In this document: piece by piece, positions 48,801 to 60,181 of the stretch
Layout: each line of letters opens with the position of its first letter
Position numbering within the stretch: the first letter of the stretch is position 1
NCBI GenBank assembly: GCA_038363925.1
Contig: JAQQWL010000011.1
Location: 7,440,001-7,504,000, forward strand
Reading direction: 5' to 3'
Source: Apiospora phragmitis
Lineage: Eukaryota > Ascomycota > Sordariomycetes > Amphisphaeriales > Apiosporaceae
DNA: 64,000 nucleotides
Made by a program: the position numbers and the translations under genes
Notes under the pieces: model-generated
What the model was told of the DNA's origin: nothing
Databases searched by the model: none
Seen by the model: only the letters and a program-made list of their open reading frames with translations

Positions 48801-49197
48801 TCTGTAATTCAGCCATGCCCTTTTCGATCCGGTGTTCCCAAACTGGATCCAGCAGTCGTCTGCTTTGACTAACCTTTACTCTGTTACAGTATGCGCTCTG
48901 AACACGTTTGGGCAAGATACGCTCTTCAGGATCGATGGCACTGCGCAGTACAATGGCTACTGTCTCCGCGGCCCTCAATATACGACGAAGAATTGGCAGT
49001 ATATCTACCACGCTGCCCGCTGTCAGATTACTTTCGGCGCGGCCACGACGAAGAAGAGGGGCGTGCTCGAGAACGAGCCCGTAGCTGCTGACGACCAATG
49101 GCATGTCCAAGGTAAGCTTATCTCTTTCTCTGGTCGACTCGACATGCTTGACACTCCCAATTTTCATACACACCTGATTAAGTACGCAATCGGCTAG
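42834..49197 (+). CDS. Giant subgroup-C GH18 chitinase with chitin-binding (CBM18) domains
   Basis: Multi-exon gene of roughly 1,700-1,800 residues. The ATG at 42834 starts a signal peptide (VLGLVVFFGLCWS). Two hevein-like CBM18 modules follow (CQSGCCNSNNACGFGPKYC, then CPINVCC joined to SQWGFCGVTEDFCG across a junction). GH18 follows, with the catalytic motif DGIDLDWEYP split by an intron at 43836-43903, FNLMSYDLHGTWD, GMGFYGRSF and LMIWALDQD. The C-terminal two-thirds is a Cys-rich and beta-rich extension found in fungal subgroup-C chitinases, which resemble the alpha/beta chitinase chain of the Kluyveromyces killer toxin. Most junctions are clean (GTATGT, GTAAGT, GTGAGT donors). Two places need one extra G to stay in frame: 44977-44981 and 47534-47537. 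The junction near 46655-46735 is unresolved. The C-terminus may extend past 49197 by splicing at GTAAGC. Confidence 0.9.
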
Positions 49198-49891
49198 CGC
49201 CACAGCGTTCGTAGGTGCTCGACTCTTCTTGGGTCTGTCATAGACCGTATACCATATGGCGATCAAACTGGGACTAAATGTGATGACCAAAATAGATATC
49301 AAGTTTGTAGATACGCCCGAGGACGAGAAGCTACACGCCGCTGTCCCCATCGCATCCGATACGATCCCTCTCAACCAATCAAAGAACGCGGCTCTAGAAG
49401 GAGGGGTCCTCCAGCAAGTAACTCCAGACATTCACATGGTAAAAGAAGCTGCTATGTAGAGTGAAGCATTAGCTATCAATTTATTCTAGTACGTGGACGT
49501 CGATTCGATGCCAAGATGATCATCATTGCATCGCAGGAAGCTGGTGCAGATCGTGTCAGCCAACACAAAGTGCCGCATGCGCTGTGTTCTAGTGCAGGGT
49601 TGCAGTGCATATCATCTGCATTATGTACCATTAGATAAGGAGTATATCAAGTACTTACATGTAAGGGGGCAAGTGCCTACATGTAAGCCTGCCTCCTTAC
49701 ATCAAAGTTGGTGCGTACACAATGTAGTATAATTTATACGGCGGCGTCATTGCTGTTGGAAGCACCGACCGTTCCACTCTTACCTAATTACTTTCTATCG
49801 TTCATCCATTTACTTAGCCAAGTAACGCATTGACAAACCTGTGCAAGCCATCGTATCGACGTGGACAAGACAGCTATGATATATTGTCGTC
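49198..49891. other. Spacer with a short conserved coding-like remnant
   Basis: Between the chitinase and the P450 remnant. A 68-codon frame at 49256-49459 starts MAIKLGLNVMTKIDIKFVD and looks protein-like, but I do not recognise it. Its first codons recur near 60157. Confidence 0.4.
49264..49288 (+). repeat. 25-bp direct repeat, left copy
   Basis: Matches 60157-60181 at 23 of 25 positions. Both differences are C/T transitions. In both copies the readable frame gives KLGLNVMT with silent differences. Confidence 0.75.
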
Positions 49892-51644
49892 ATGTTTGAC
49901 AACATAGTTTCTTCTACACGTGCGCTCTCCGACTCCCTCGGCCTTGCCCCCTCCTCGTTCCTGATCTTCGTGGTAATATCCTGTATGGGACTAGCCATGC
50001 TGCTATCCCAATCTGGAGCCACCGTCTCCACGGGCACGCTGAGCGATCCTATCCCAGGGCTCTATAATACCCTGCAATTCATGCTCAACAATCACAAATT
50101 CATGACACGCGTCCAGGCAGCGATCTAGCGCGACGGCCAGAACATCCTCCGCTTTTCCCTTGGCCCCGAGACGGTGTTTCTGGTGACAGGCCAACATAAT
50201 GTTCGTGCCGTTTTCGGCCGTGATCTCGTTCACGACATCACCAACCAGGAGCAGATGACCCGTTATGCCTTGCCAACCCTGTACAAGATGAACCCGGCCG
50301 AGGTCCGGCGCTGGGAGACGGATCGATCTGGTGTTACCAAGACCCCAATTTGGGGACCGAGGGCGTGCCATCTCGTCAGCGCCTCTGGTACAATTACGAG
50401 CTTATCTATGCCGAGTACCTCAGTAAGCCGCAGTACATGAAACCTCTGATCAAGCGGTATAATCAGAACTTGGACCAGCTACTTGACCGCTACCCGACGG
50501 ATGCATGGATTACCGTAAGTGTCCAGAAGCTCTGCCGCTATCAGGTTACTGAGACCTTAGTCAACACTCTATTTGGTCCTCGTCTTACCGAGCTCAGCCC
50601 CGACTTCGTCGACCGTCTTTGGGCCTTTGATGGGCAGGTGTTCCAACTCGTCATGGGCTTGCCTAAATGGCTCAACCCGAAACCGGCCAAAGCCCACGAT
50701 GCCTATATTGATCCCATTGAGCGCTGGCTGGAAGACGTATCAGCTGGTTTCGAGTGGAAGGGCCAGGAAGATTGGGAGCCCCGTTTCGGTGGCCGGGCCG
50801 TCTGTGAAATATATCACTGGATGAAAGAAAACAATTGGAGGAACCAAGTAATTGCTGCCACATTAGGCGCACTGGTCTTTGCGTAAGTGATACGCGTGTA
50901 TTGCCTGTTGATCAGGATCATATCAGACTAATGAGCTGCAAACCTTTCAGGCTTAATTCTAACAGTATACCGACGACGGTATGGATGCTCATGGAGATCC
51001 TCAAAGACCCTAGCCTTTTACAAGCTGTCAGAGAGGAGGTGGCGACAGCAACGGCAACGGACTCTAGCACAGGAGAGCCCGTCCTCGATATTCAGAAGCT
51101 GGTAGAGTTGCCGTTACTGCAATCCATTTGGACCGAGATGCTCAGGCTGCGAATCAATTTCAATTCCGTGCGTGACGTGAAGAAGCCTGTCAGGCTGGAA
51201 AACGGAAACACGACGGTCGGCAAGGGCGCCCTGCTGCAGGTGCCCATGATGGTGGCGCACTACGACGATTCCATCTGGGGCGCCGCCGACCACCCGGCCT
51301 CGGAGTTCTGGGCGGAGCGCCACATCCGATACGCCGAGGAGCAGGACGAGATGTAGAAACAGACACGGCGGACGCGCAAGTACGCCATGGCCGGGTACCC
51401 GACAGCGTACTTCCCCTTCGGCGGCGGAGCCAATATCTGCCCCGGTCGTCACCTGGCCAAATACGAGATCTTTACCACCATCGCCACGATTGTCTCTCGC
51501 TTCGAGATTGAGGTGCTTGGGTGGACCAACCCCGCGGACGGGTCACCGTCCTCGCGCGCGGCCCAGAGCGATCTGCGCTACTGTGGAGCTGGGGTCATGC
51601 CTCCGGATCGGGACTTGAAGATCAGGTGGAAGCGTATTCAGTAA
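49892..51644 (+). pseudogene. Cytochrome P450 pseudogene (CYP7/CYP8-like heme motif)
   Basis: Recognisable over its full length. It has an N-terminal membrane anchor (SSFLIFVVISCMGLAML), K-helix EMLR followed by the PERF-like region (HPASEFWAERH), and the heme loop FPFGGGANICPGRH with the ligand Cys. A normal intron lies at about 50885-50950 (GTAAGT...TTTCAG). Lesions are TAG at 50126-50128 in the anchor-proximal region, a one-base slip near 50346-50356 (between VTKTP and NLGTEGVP), and TAG at 51354-51356 between the PERF region and the heme loop. Both stops are explicable as CAG to TAG. P450s of this type oxidise polyketide or terpenoid intermediates on the ER membrane. Same-strand neighbours are a trans-ER and a PKS, so this was probably their tailoring enzyme. 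It is not functional as read. Confidence 0.88.
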
Positions 51645-52076
51645 GTAAACCAGCAAGGGACACACACAGCTGGGTCTGAGTGGGCTACATAGGCGGGGGT
51701 TGTTCGAGTACATAGTAGGGTACTAGGAGTACAAGCTTGGTACATTACTTGATTACCTCTAGATGGACAAAATAATGAAAGGATTCGGGAGCTTGACGCT
51801 GTCCGCTTTTGCACACAACCTCGTGCAAGCACGTTCTCTTATTATGCGAAACGTCAGCCCAGAAGGCCAACCAATCGGCCGTGATGCCAATAGCATCGGT
51901 GATTTGACGCCGTGACGCGTAGCTGTTTCCCATTGTACTTTTTCCAAAATATTGTCGGAGAGGAAAGTGGTCCGACATGCGGGGGCGAAGCCATTATATA
52001 CGAACATTGCTGATTACCCCTTCTCAGGCACAGTTGTACGGCTTTATGTGATTACCAATGGCCATACCGGAACAGC
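51645..52076. other. Intergenic: former promoter of the enoyl reductase
   Basis: About 430 bases. No gene recognised. Confidence 0.5.
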
Positions 52077-53085
52077 ATGGGATATATTCCGGCTGTACTA
52101 GAATTCCAGACGGCCATCGTGCAATCTCCAGGGCCGCTGGAGCCCACGTCGTCGTCCTTAGCTTTGGCAATCAGTCACACGGCCTTGGTGCCGACATTAC
52201 CAACAGATGACCATGTCCTCATACGAGTTCTTGCGGTCGCTCACAACCCCACCGATTACAAGACCTCGCACTACTTTCCTACGCCGGGGCAAGGTGTTGG
52301 CTCTGATTTCTGCGGAATTGTGGTCAACTGCGGAGCCAGTGTGGAAGATCAACATCACATCGCACCAGGAATGCGAGTTAGCGGCGCCGTTTTCCCCTAC
52401 TCAGCAATTCGCGACTATTCCCACGGAGCTTTTTCCCAATGGGTTGTGGCGGACGGGCGGCTGTTGGTGCGAGTTCCCGAACATTGGGATGACCTGCAGG
52501 GCGCTGCGCTTGGGGGGGGGGGAGGTGTGTCGGCTGGGACACCGCGGGCCTAGCCATGTCAGACCCAGAAGCCCTAGCGCTAGAGGGGCCTGCCCTCGCG
52601 ACCAGTCAAGACGCGGGACCCTGTTCTGGTTTATGGGGGTGGCGAGGGGTGGGGGGTGCGACCGCTACAGGGACCATGGCCTGCCAGCTATTGAAATTGT
52701 GAGTGAAACCTTCAGACAAGACAGACACATCAAGCAAGCTGACCTAATATTCCTCGATTTTCTATAACATAGATCCGGCTACCGTCCAATTGCAGTGGTA
52801 TCCACAGACTCTGCATCACTATCCATTGATTACGGCGCTGCCGGGACAGTTGCATATACGTCGCCCGACTGTGCACAGGAAGTACGCAAGCTTGCTGACC
52901 ACCCCATACGCGGTGCAATCGACTGCATCACCAACGCCGAGTCTGTAGGGATCTGCTTTGCGGCCTTGGCCCGGACGGGTGGGCGATATGCATGCCTCGA
53001 AGCTGTCAAAATCTCATGGCGCACGCGGCGGCTGGTGCGGGTCAAAGAGGTGATGGGGTATGAGGCTTTGGGTCTTTCCGCGCGA
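52077..53085 (+). pseudogene. Trans-acting enoyl reductase (LovC type), C-terminally truncated
   Basis: MDR-type oxidoreductase: FQTAIVQSPG and AVAHNPTDYKTS, then GQGVGSDFCGIVV, the catalytic-domain start of fungal trans-ERs. The frame slips at a G11 run (52512-52522), after which AGLAMSDPEALAL and the nucleotide-binding GGATATGTMACQLLK follow. A GTGAGT...ATAG intron at about 52699-52771 joins to SGYRPIAVVST, GAAGTVAYTSPDC and LEAVKISWRTRRLVRVKEVMGYEALG. The protein then breaks off near 53085, directly against the middle of a ketosynthase. The last quarter of the ER, the intergenic spacer and the KS start are missing. Such enzymes supply enoyl reduction to PKSs whose own ER is inactive, as the neighbouring PKS appears to be. 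Confidence 0.85.
52512..52522. repeat. G11 homopolymer in the enoyl reductase remnant
   Basis: Eleven G in a row at the point where the reading frame must change. Confidence 0.85.
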
Positions 53086-54960
53086 CTTGGCCCGGAGCCC
53101 CGGAACCTTCTACCTACTGGCGTGAAGCCAACTATTGCATCGACCAGAGTCCGTTCTAATTTGATGCGGAATTGTTTGGGGTCAAGCCAGTGGAAGCAAA
53201 AGCCATGGGCCCCCAACAGCGATTTCTGATGGAGGCAGCATATGAGGCACTGGAGAGCGCCGGGATACCCCTTGAGGCCCTGAGAGGAAGTGATACGGGC
53301 GTTTACGTCGGGGCTATGAGCAACGACTTTGGCGAAATGCTCATCCGCGATATTTCTTGCGTGCCGGTATATACAGCAACCGGAATCGCGGCTAGCCTAC
53401 TATCCAATCGACTATCTTACTTCTTTGACTGGCACGGGCCTTCCATTACCATCGATACTGCTTGCTCCTCCAGTCTGGTGGCCGTCCATCTAGCTGTACA
53501 GGCTCTCCGGTCAGGAGAGTCTACCTGTAGCGCTTGTAGGCGGGTCGAATCTGATCCTAGGTCCCGAAAACTTTGTTATCGAGAGCAAACTTAAGATGCT
53601 CTCGCCAGAGGGACAGAGTCGCATGTGGGAACCAAGATGCCAATGGCTACGACGCGGCCTTGTCTCAGCCACTCTGTACTGCGGTACAGATCCTGCTTGT
53701 CGACCTCATCCGGCTAGCGGGCCTCGAGTTCGACGTTGTAGTTGGGCATTCATCTGGAGAAATCGCTGCGGCTTACGCAGCTGGTTTTATCACGGCCAAC
53801 GACGCCATGCGCATTGCGTATTATCGTGCTGGTGTGCAGCTCCAGCACGCATGTAGCCCCAACAGCCAAGTCGGGGGCGCGATGCTTGCTGTGGAAAGCT
53901 CATTAGATGACCCAAAGGAACTCTGCAGTGATCCTGTCTTTTCTGGTCGAATTGGCATCGCCGCTTGCAACTCGGCATCCAGTTTCACCATGTCAGGCGA
54001 CGAAGACGCCATCGAAGAGCTTCAGGTTCTCTTGGAGGATGAGAAAAAATACAACAAGCGCCTAAGAGTCGACAGGGCGTATCATTCAGCCCATATGCTT
54101 CCCTGTTTTCAGCCATACGCCGACTTGATCCGCAGTTGCGGTCTACGAGCACAAGAATCTGCGCCAACATGCACGTGGGTCTCTAGCACGTATGGTTGCC
54201 CCTTGGATTACAACGTGGAACTGACGGACAAGTACTGGGCTGAGAATATGACCCGACCGGTCCTATATTCACAAGCAGTGGAAAGCGCCTTGAACATCTT
54301 TGAGGGCAACTTTGACTTGGTGCTGGAAATTGGAGCGCATCCAGCCCTCAAAGGCCTAACCATGCAAACGATACACACTATTCTCCAAAGGGACATCCCG
54401 TACAGTTGGATGCTATCCCGCGCCACAGATGCCGTACAAGCGAGCTCATCTGGCTTAGGCATTGCCTGGGCCCAGCTAGGGAATAGCCGCGTGGACCTGG
54501 ATGCGTACGACCACGCGCTTAGTGGCGCTCATAGTGATGACTTTCGCATGGTTAGGGGCTTGCCTACTTACTCATGGAATCATGGCAGCGAGTATCTGCA
54601 TGAATCACGCATATCTCGAAGATTTCGGGCCAGAAACGCCCCGGCACATGGTCTGCTGGGAGACGCCACTTCTGACAACGCCGCGCACCATATGAGCTGG
54701 CGTAACTTCCTTCGCCTGAGCGAGCCGGATTGGATGTCAGGCCACCGCGTCCAAGGCCAGGTAGTATTTCCCGCCGCCGACTATCTGGCAACAGCCATAG
54801 AGGCGGCGAGGGCGGCGGTGGCGGATCAGAACCTGGGCACCATCCGTCTGCTTGAGCTCCGCGACTTCGTCATACATCAGGCCGTCGCCTTCGACAGCGA
54901 CAAAACCGCCATCGAGGTCCTAATTCAGCTTGCTGACATCATCATGCTGGAAGAACCTGG

Positions 54961-54993
54961 GCAGCAGCAACAGCAGCAGCAACAGCAACAGGC
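54961..54993 (+). repeat. CAG/CAA tract encoding polyglutamine in the DH domain
   Basis: Ten or so consecutive Gln codons (mixed CAG and CAA) between EEPG and AGCC in the dehydratase region. Confidence 0.9.
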
Positions 54994-57900
54994 AGGATGC
55001 TGCCGCGTAAGGGGGCGCTTCAGCTACGGGGCAGCGATGCCTTCCAATCCAGATGAACTGACACTAGCAGCAAGTGCCGAGATTGAGATCCTGCTAGGCA
55101 CAGCTTCGGTAGCTTTTCTGCCGGCGGGCAAGGTGACGCTGCCACACATGGTTGACGTCGAGGCGGATCGATTTTACCAGGTACTAGCGGATATGGGCTA
55201 TGAGTTCAATGGCCACTTCCGAACGCTGTCACATCTCCGGAGGCGGCATTTGAGGTCGACATGCTTGCATAGGATCCATCAGTGCGGGGATCTGCTTGTC
55301 CACCCAGGGAGACTTGGATGCTCTCCTCCAGGTTTGCATCCTCGCGTACAGCTACCCGTATGATGAGCGATTGCGGGTTCCCCACCTCCCCACGGCAATC
55401 CAATGCATCCGCATCAACCCTGCCATCATCCTAGAGTCTCGAGATAACCAAGCTGGCGATATGTCCTTCCCTGCAGATGCAAGGGTCCGTCAGAGAACTG
55501 CGAGCAGGAATGGGTTGTGTGGACATGTCAGTTCACACCCCGGGGAAAGCTCCCACGGGGCCATCCAAATACAGGGCGCTGAGTTCCAGCCCGTGGGAGC
55601 TGTAAGGGAGGAGGCTGACCGAAAGATGTTCTCCAAGGTGCACTGGATCAACGCCGGTTTAGATGACTCAGCTATCTCAAATACGGTTCATTTGACGAAT
55701 GAACATAGGCGCTTGCTTTCCTTACTGGAGCGCATTGCCACGCGTTTTCCGCGCTGAGACTACAATGCTGCAAGAGTTCCGCGCGGGCGGGAGCGTGGGC
55801 ATACTTGACCGTTACTACGCCGAGGGCTTTGGCTTGAAAGAGTCGGTGCTGTGGATCAGCCAGGCTGTGAAGCAGATTACGGACCGGTATCCGCACATGG
55901 ACATTATGGAGATAGGGGCTGGCACTGGAGGCGCTACCAAAGCCATCTTTCGCGAGGTCGGCCAGAGCTTCCGCTCATACACCTATACCGACATCTCAGC
56001 CGCCTTTTTCGAAAATGCGTCGCACATCTTTCCGGAGCAGCGGGACCGCATGTCGTTCAAGACGTTTGACACGGAGAAGCCGCCGCAGGCCCAGGGCTTC
56101 GTGGAGGGCGCGTATGACCTGGTCGTGGCCTTCTTCGTGATCCACGCCACGAGCGACCTGGCGCGGGCGCTGCGGAATGTGCGCCGCCTGCTGCGGCCGG
56201 GCGGCTTTCTGGTCGTCGGCAAGGGCCAGGACGGCGGCGACGGCGTTACGGGCAACGGGTTCATCTTCGGCACCCTCCCCGGCTGGTGGTTGGGAGCCGA
56301 CCGCGATGGCCGCGTCCTGAGCCCGCTAGTCTCGCCCGACACCTGGGCCACCCTCCTTAGCGGCACGGGCTTCTCCGCGCCCGATATCAGCGTCCCCGTC
56401 GAGTGGGCCCACCTCCTCAAGGCGTACCACTTTGTCGCACAGGCGGTGGACGACCGGTCCGGTTCCTCCGGGAGCCCCTAGAGTCCTCTTTGGAGTGGCG
56501 CCCCCCGCTTATCAAGAAGCTCGTGATCGTAGGCGGCTTGACAGACCGAAGCGCGCATTTGGTTGACTGGTTCCAGTCCGAGATAGGACGCGGATATGCA
56601 GCAGAGCTTCATGTGGTTAATACGCTCGTAGACATTGACTATGAGAGTGTCGTCGATCTCGACACCACAGTGCTGTGTCTAACGGAGCTGGACAGACCCA
56701 TCTTTCAGCATATCACCCATCTTACATTCATGGGGCTGAGAAAAATGTTTGAGTCGGGAAAGAAAATCTTTTGGGGAGCGAGCGGGCGCCTGGACCGCGA
56801 ACCCTACTCCAACATGACGGTGGGGTTTGGACGCGTCGCTGTCAACGAGTCACCTGACCTCCAACTCCAGATGCTTGACGTTGAGGACCTTGGTATGATC
56901 AAACACCGGGCTTTGGCTGAGGCGTTCCTGCGCTTTTCGGCCGCGGAGTACCTCGGCAGCAAAATACTCTGGTGCTTCGAGCCGGAGCTTAGCATGGACA
57001 AGAGTGGACGCCAGCTCATCCTGAGGTTGTTGCCAATACCTGAACTAGACGATCGTTACAACTCTACCGAGTAAACAATTGTCCAAAATGAGAACATTGG
57101 CAGGTCATCCTTGATACTTCGGCCAGGTCCTCGCGGCTACATAGCCAACTATATGTCGACTTGGCAATCCTCAGCTTCTTCAATGATGGTCGAGACCGAG
57201 GACCTTTGCGAACTACGCAACATCTTCGCTACTTATAAAGCTATCCGGACCCCGCTCGGTTACAAATTTCTCGTACTGGGAAAGCGACAATTGGATGGTG
57301 CATCATTCCTTACCTTAACACCATCTATCTGCTCTTTCATCAGTGTACCAGAGACCTCAGCTGTGCCCGTCACAATAGTACCTGGCTCTGAGGAACATAC
57401 GATCACGAGCGTCGCTGCTGGGTTACTGGCCACACTGATTCTAGATCCCGTGAGTTCCGGTCAAAGTGTCATTCTTCACAACACTACGGAGTTTACGGAA
57501 CGCTCTTTCGTGGCGCAGGCTGCTGCAGAAGACATCTCGGTCATTTGCTTGAGTAATTCGAAGCATACGGCTAATGGCTCGACGGTTTCACGTATCAAAC
57601 TTCCTGAATATATCACCAAGGAGGAATTGAGCGAGTTGCTTCCAGCGGAACCGGCGGCATACGTAAATTTCGGCTCGGGAACCGGGAAAGATACCAGCCA
57701 GCTTGATATCATATCGTGCCTCCCGAATTACTGCAAGATTAATACAGCTGAGTCAATTTTCTCCTCGAACGGCAATCATAGTCGACCGTCGTTGGCTCCC
57801 GTTCTTGGCGCGTCGTTGAGGAAAGCTACTCAAGCGGCACAAGACTTCAGTCCGACACGGATCCATCGACCGCAAGATTTCCCAGTAATCAAGCTCGGCG

Positions 57901-60156
57901 ACGTAGTCAACAGACCATCGACCAGCTCCACCCTTGCAATTGTTGACTTCAAAGACGAGTTTTGCCCTATTGAAGATAGTAGGCTTGACATGCAGGCTAT
58001 GTTTAAGGGAACAAGCAGCACATACTGGGACGGGATGCCCTAGGAATCTCACTCTGCGATTGGATGGTCGCCAAAGGAGCTCGGAACATTGTCATAACTA
58101 GCAGAAGACCGGAAATCTCCCCCGAGTGGATTGAGTCGCACAAACAGAAATGTGTAACCGTTGTCGTCATACCGTGGTAAGTGAACTGTGATCGCTCTGA
58201 GAAGCCTCTAATAATCTTGGATCCAGCGACATAACGAATGAAGACGATTTGAAGATGGCCCATAGGCAGATTCACGAGAGTCTGCCCCCAGTTGCCGGTG
58301 TTATCAGCGGAGCTATGGTTCTTCGCGACGTCGCCATTCGAAACATGACGTTTGAGCAGCTTGTCGAGGTCACCCGGCCAAAGGTTGAGGGGTCTATTCA
58401 TTTAGACCGGCTATTTTATACTGTAGATCTCGACTTCTTCGTCCTGATATCCTCCGTAAACTGCGTGGTGGGGAGCTGGGGCCAGGCCAACTATGCCGCC
58501 GCCAACATGTTCATGTGCGGGCTTGTTAATGTCGGCGCGATCATCGGCGCTGGTTACATGGAACGCGAGTCGAGACGGGCTCTAGATTCAGTGGTTCAGA
58601 AGCTTCACATGATGCGGCTTTCAGAGGAGGACTGGCATCAGGCCGTCGCTGAGGCCATCGACGCAAGTAGGCTCGAATCAGCCCATGGCCCCGAAATCAC
58701 CACCGGCATCTCAATGGTGCCTTCTGACATAGCTATTGGCCCGACGTGGCTCACTAACCCCAAGCTCTCCGCATTCATTACAGATGCGATGTCTGACAAC
58801 ATCAAAATGGAGGGAGCAGAAACGGCATTCTCCTTTGAGGACGCGCTCGCGCAACAGACCTGCCCCTCGAGGCAAGACCTCTATAACTTTATTATGAGTA
58901 AGGAGAACCGGGTGACAAATCGAAAAATGAACAATGGCTAACACAACCACACAGGAGCCTTTGCTACGCAGCTGCGTGTCATCCTGCAAGTGACCTTGTC
59001 GGATGAAGATCTCATGGCGTCGCGTAGCAACGAGATCGGATTGGATTCGCTCGTGTCCGTAGACATCCGGTTATGGTTCCTCAAGACTACTAAGGTGAAC
59101 ATACCGACATTAAAGATCATGGGAAACAGCTCAATGGCCAGCCTTGTCGAGTTCGCCGTCGAAGCTATCCTGGCCCATAGAGCGCCTCAGGTTGCCACCC
59201 CATCAGACGCCAATGCGACAACAACGAGCGTTAGGCTACAGAACGGCAATAGTTCGGTGGCGGCGCACAAAGAAGGTGTTTGGGCTCGAAAGACGCCTGA
59301 GGATGAGGATGTCTGCCCGTCGCAGCCGCAGCCAATTGATTGGGAATTTGAGTCAGCCTCTCTAGCCAGCTGGGCGTCAATTTCTCGCGATACCACTCTG
59401 AAGCCCACTTTAAGTCCACCCCAGATCATCGTTCTCACCGGTGTGACTGGTCTCTTTGGTCGACACCTGCTCGAGCACATACTCCGGTGCACGTCGGCAT
59501 CAATGATCCATTGTCTGGCCGTGCGAGGACTGGCAAGACGCCTGCATGACAAGGAGCTCGTCATTAACGATCGTGTAGCCTACCACGCCGGAAAGCTCGA
59601 AGAACCCCTCCTCGGACTGTCCGAGGAAGACTCTCGCGTCATCTTCGCCACTGCAGATGCCGTCATCCATAATGGCGTAGATACCTCGCACATCAAATCG
59701 TACACCGACATGCGGGCCGCCAACGTCGGCTCGACGCAAACGCTGGTCGGGCTCTGCCTGCCGCGCGGCATCCCCTTCCATTTCGTCTCATCGGCCGGCG
59801 TGGCCCTTTACCAGGGCCAGACCGGGTTCCCCGAGGTCTCGCTCTTCCAGGCGTCGCCTCCCGCCAGCGGCGCGTTTGGGTACGGCTGCTCAAAGTGGGT
59901 CAGCGAGCGGCTGCTAGAGCAGGCCACGGCCGCCCGCTTCGGCCTGCGCGAGGGCGGCCCCACTGATGGCTGCGCGGCCCTCGATTGGGTCCACGCGCTG
60001 CTGTATTACGTGCGCGAGTTTGAAGGCCGCGCCCCGGACCCAGCACAACCCGGGCGCCCTGGATCTGGTGCGCGCCGCAACGTGCTGCGGCGACATGTTG
60101 GACAATTTGCTCCTGCAAGAATGCGAGCGGCGGCGGCATCAGCAGCAGTGGTCGAA

Positions 60157-60181
60157 CAAATTGGGACTAAACGTGATGACC
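60157..60181 (+). repeat. 25-bp direct repeat, right copy
   Basis: Partner of 49264-49288, at the extreme 3' end of the PKS remnant and in the same orientation, 10.9 kb away. Confidence 0.75.

Noticed and set aside
39653..49524. Similar 22-bp words at 39653-39674 and 49503-49524 (two transitions apart)
   Set aside because: Short enough to arise by chance in 64 kb; no extended flanking similarity on inspection.
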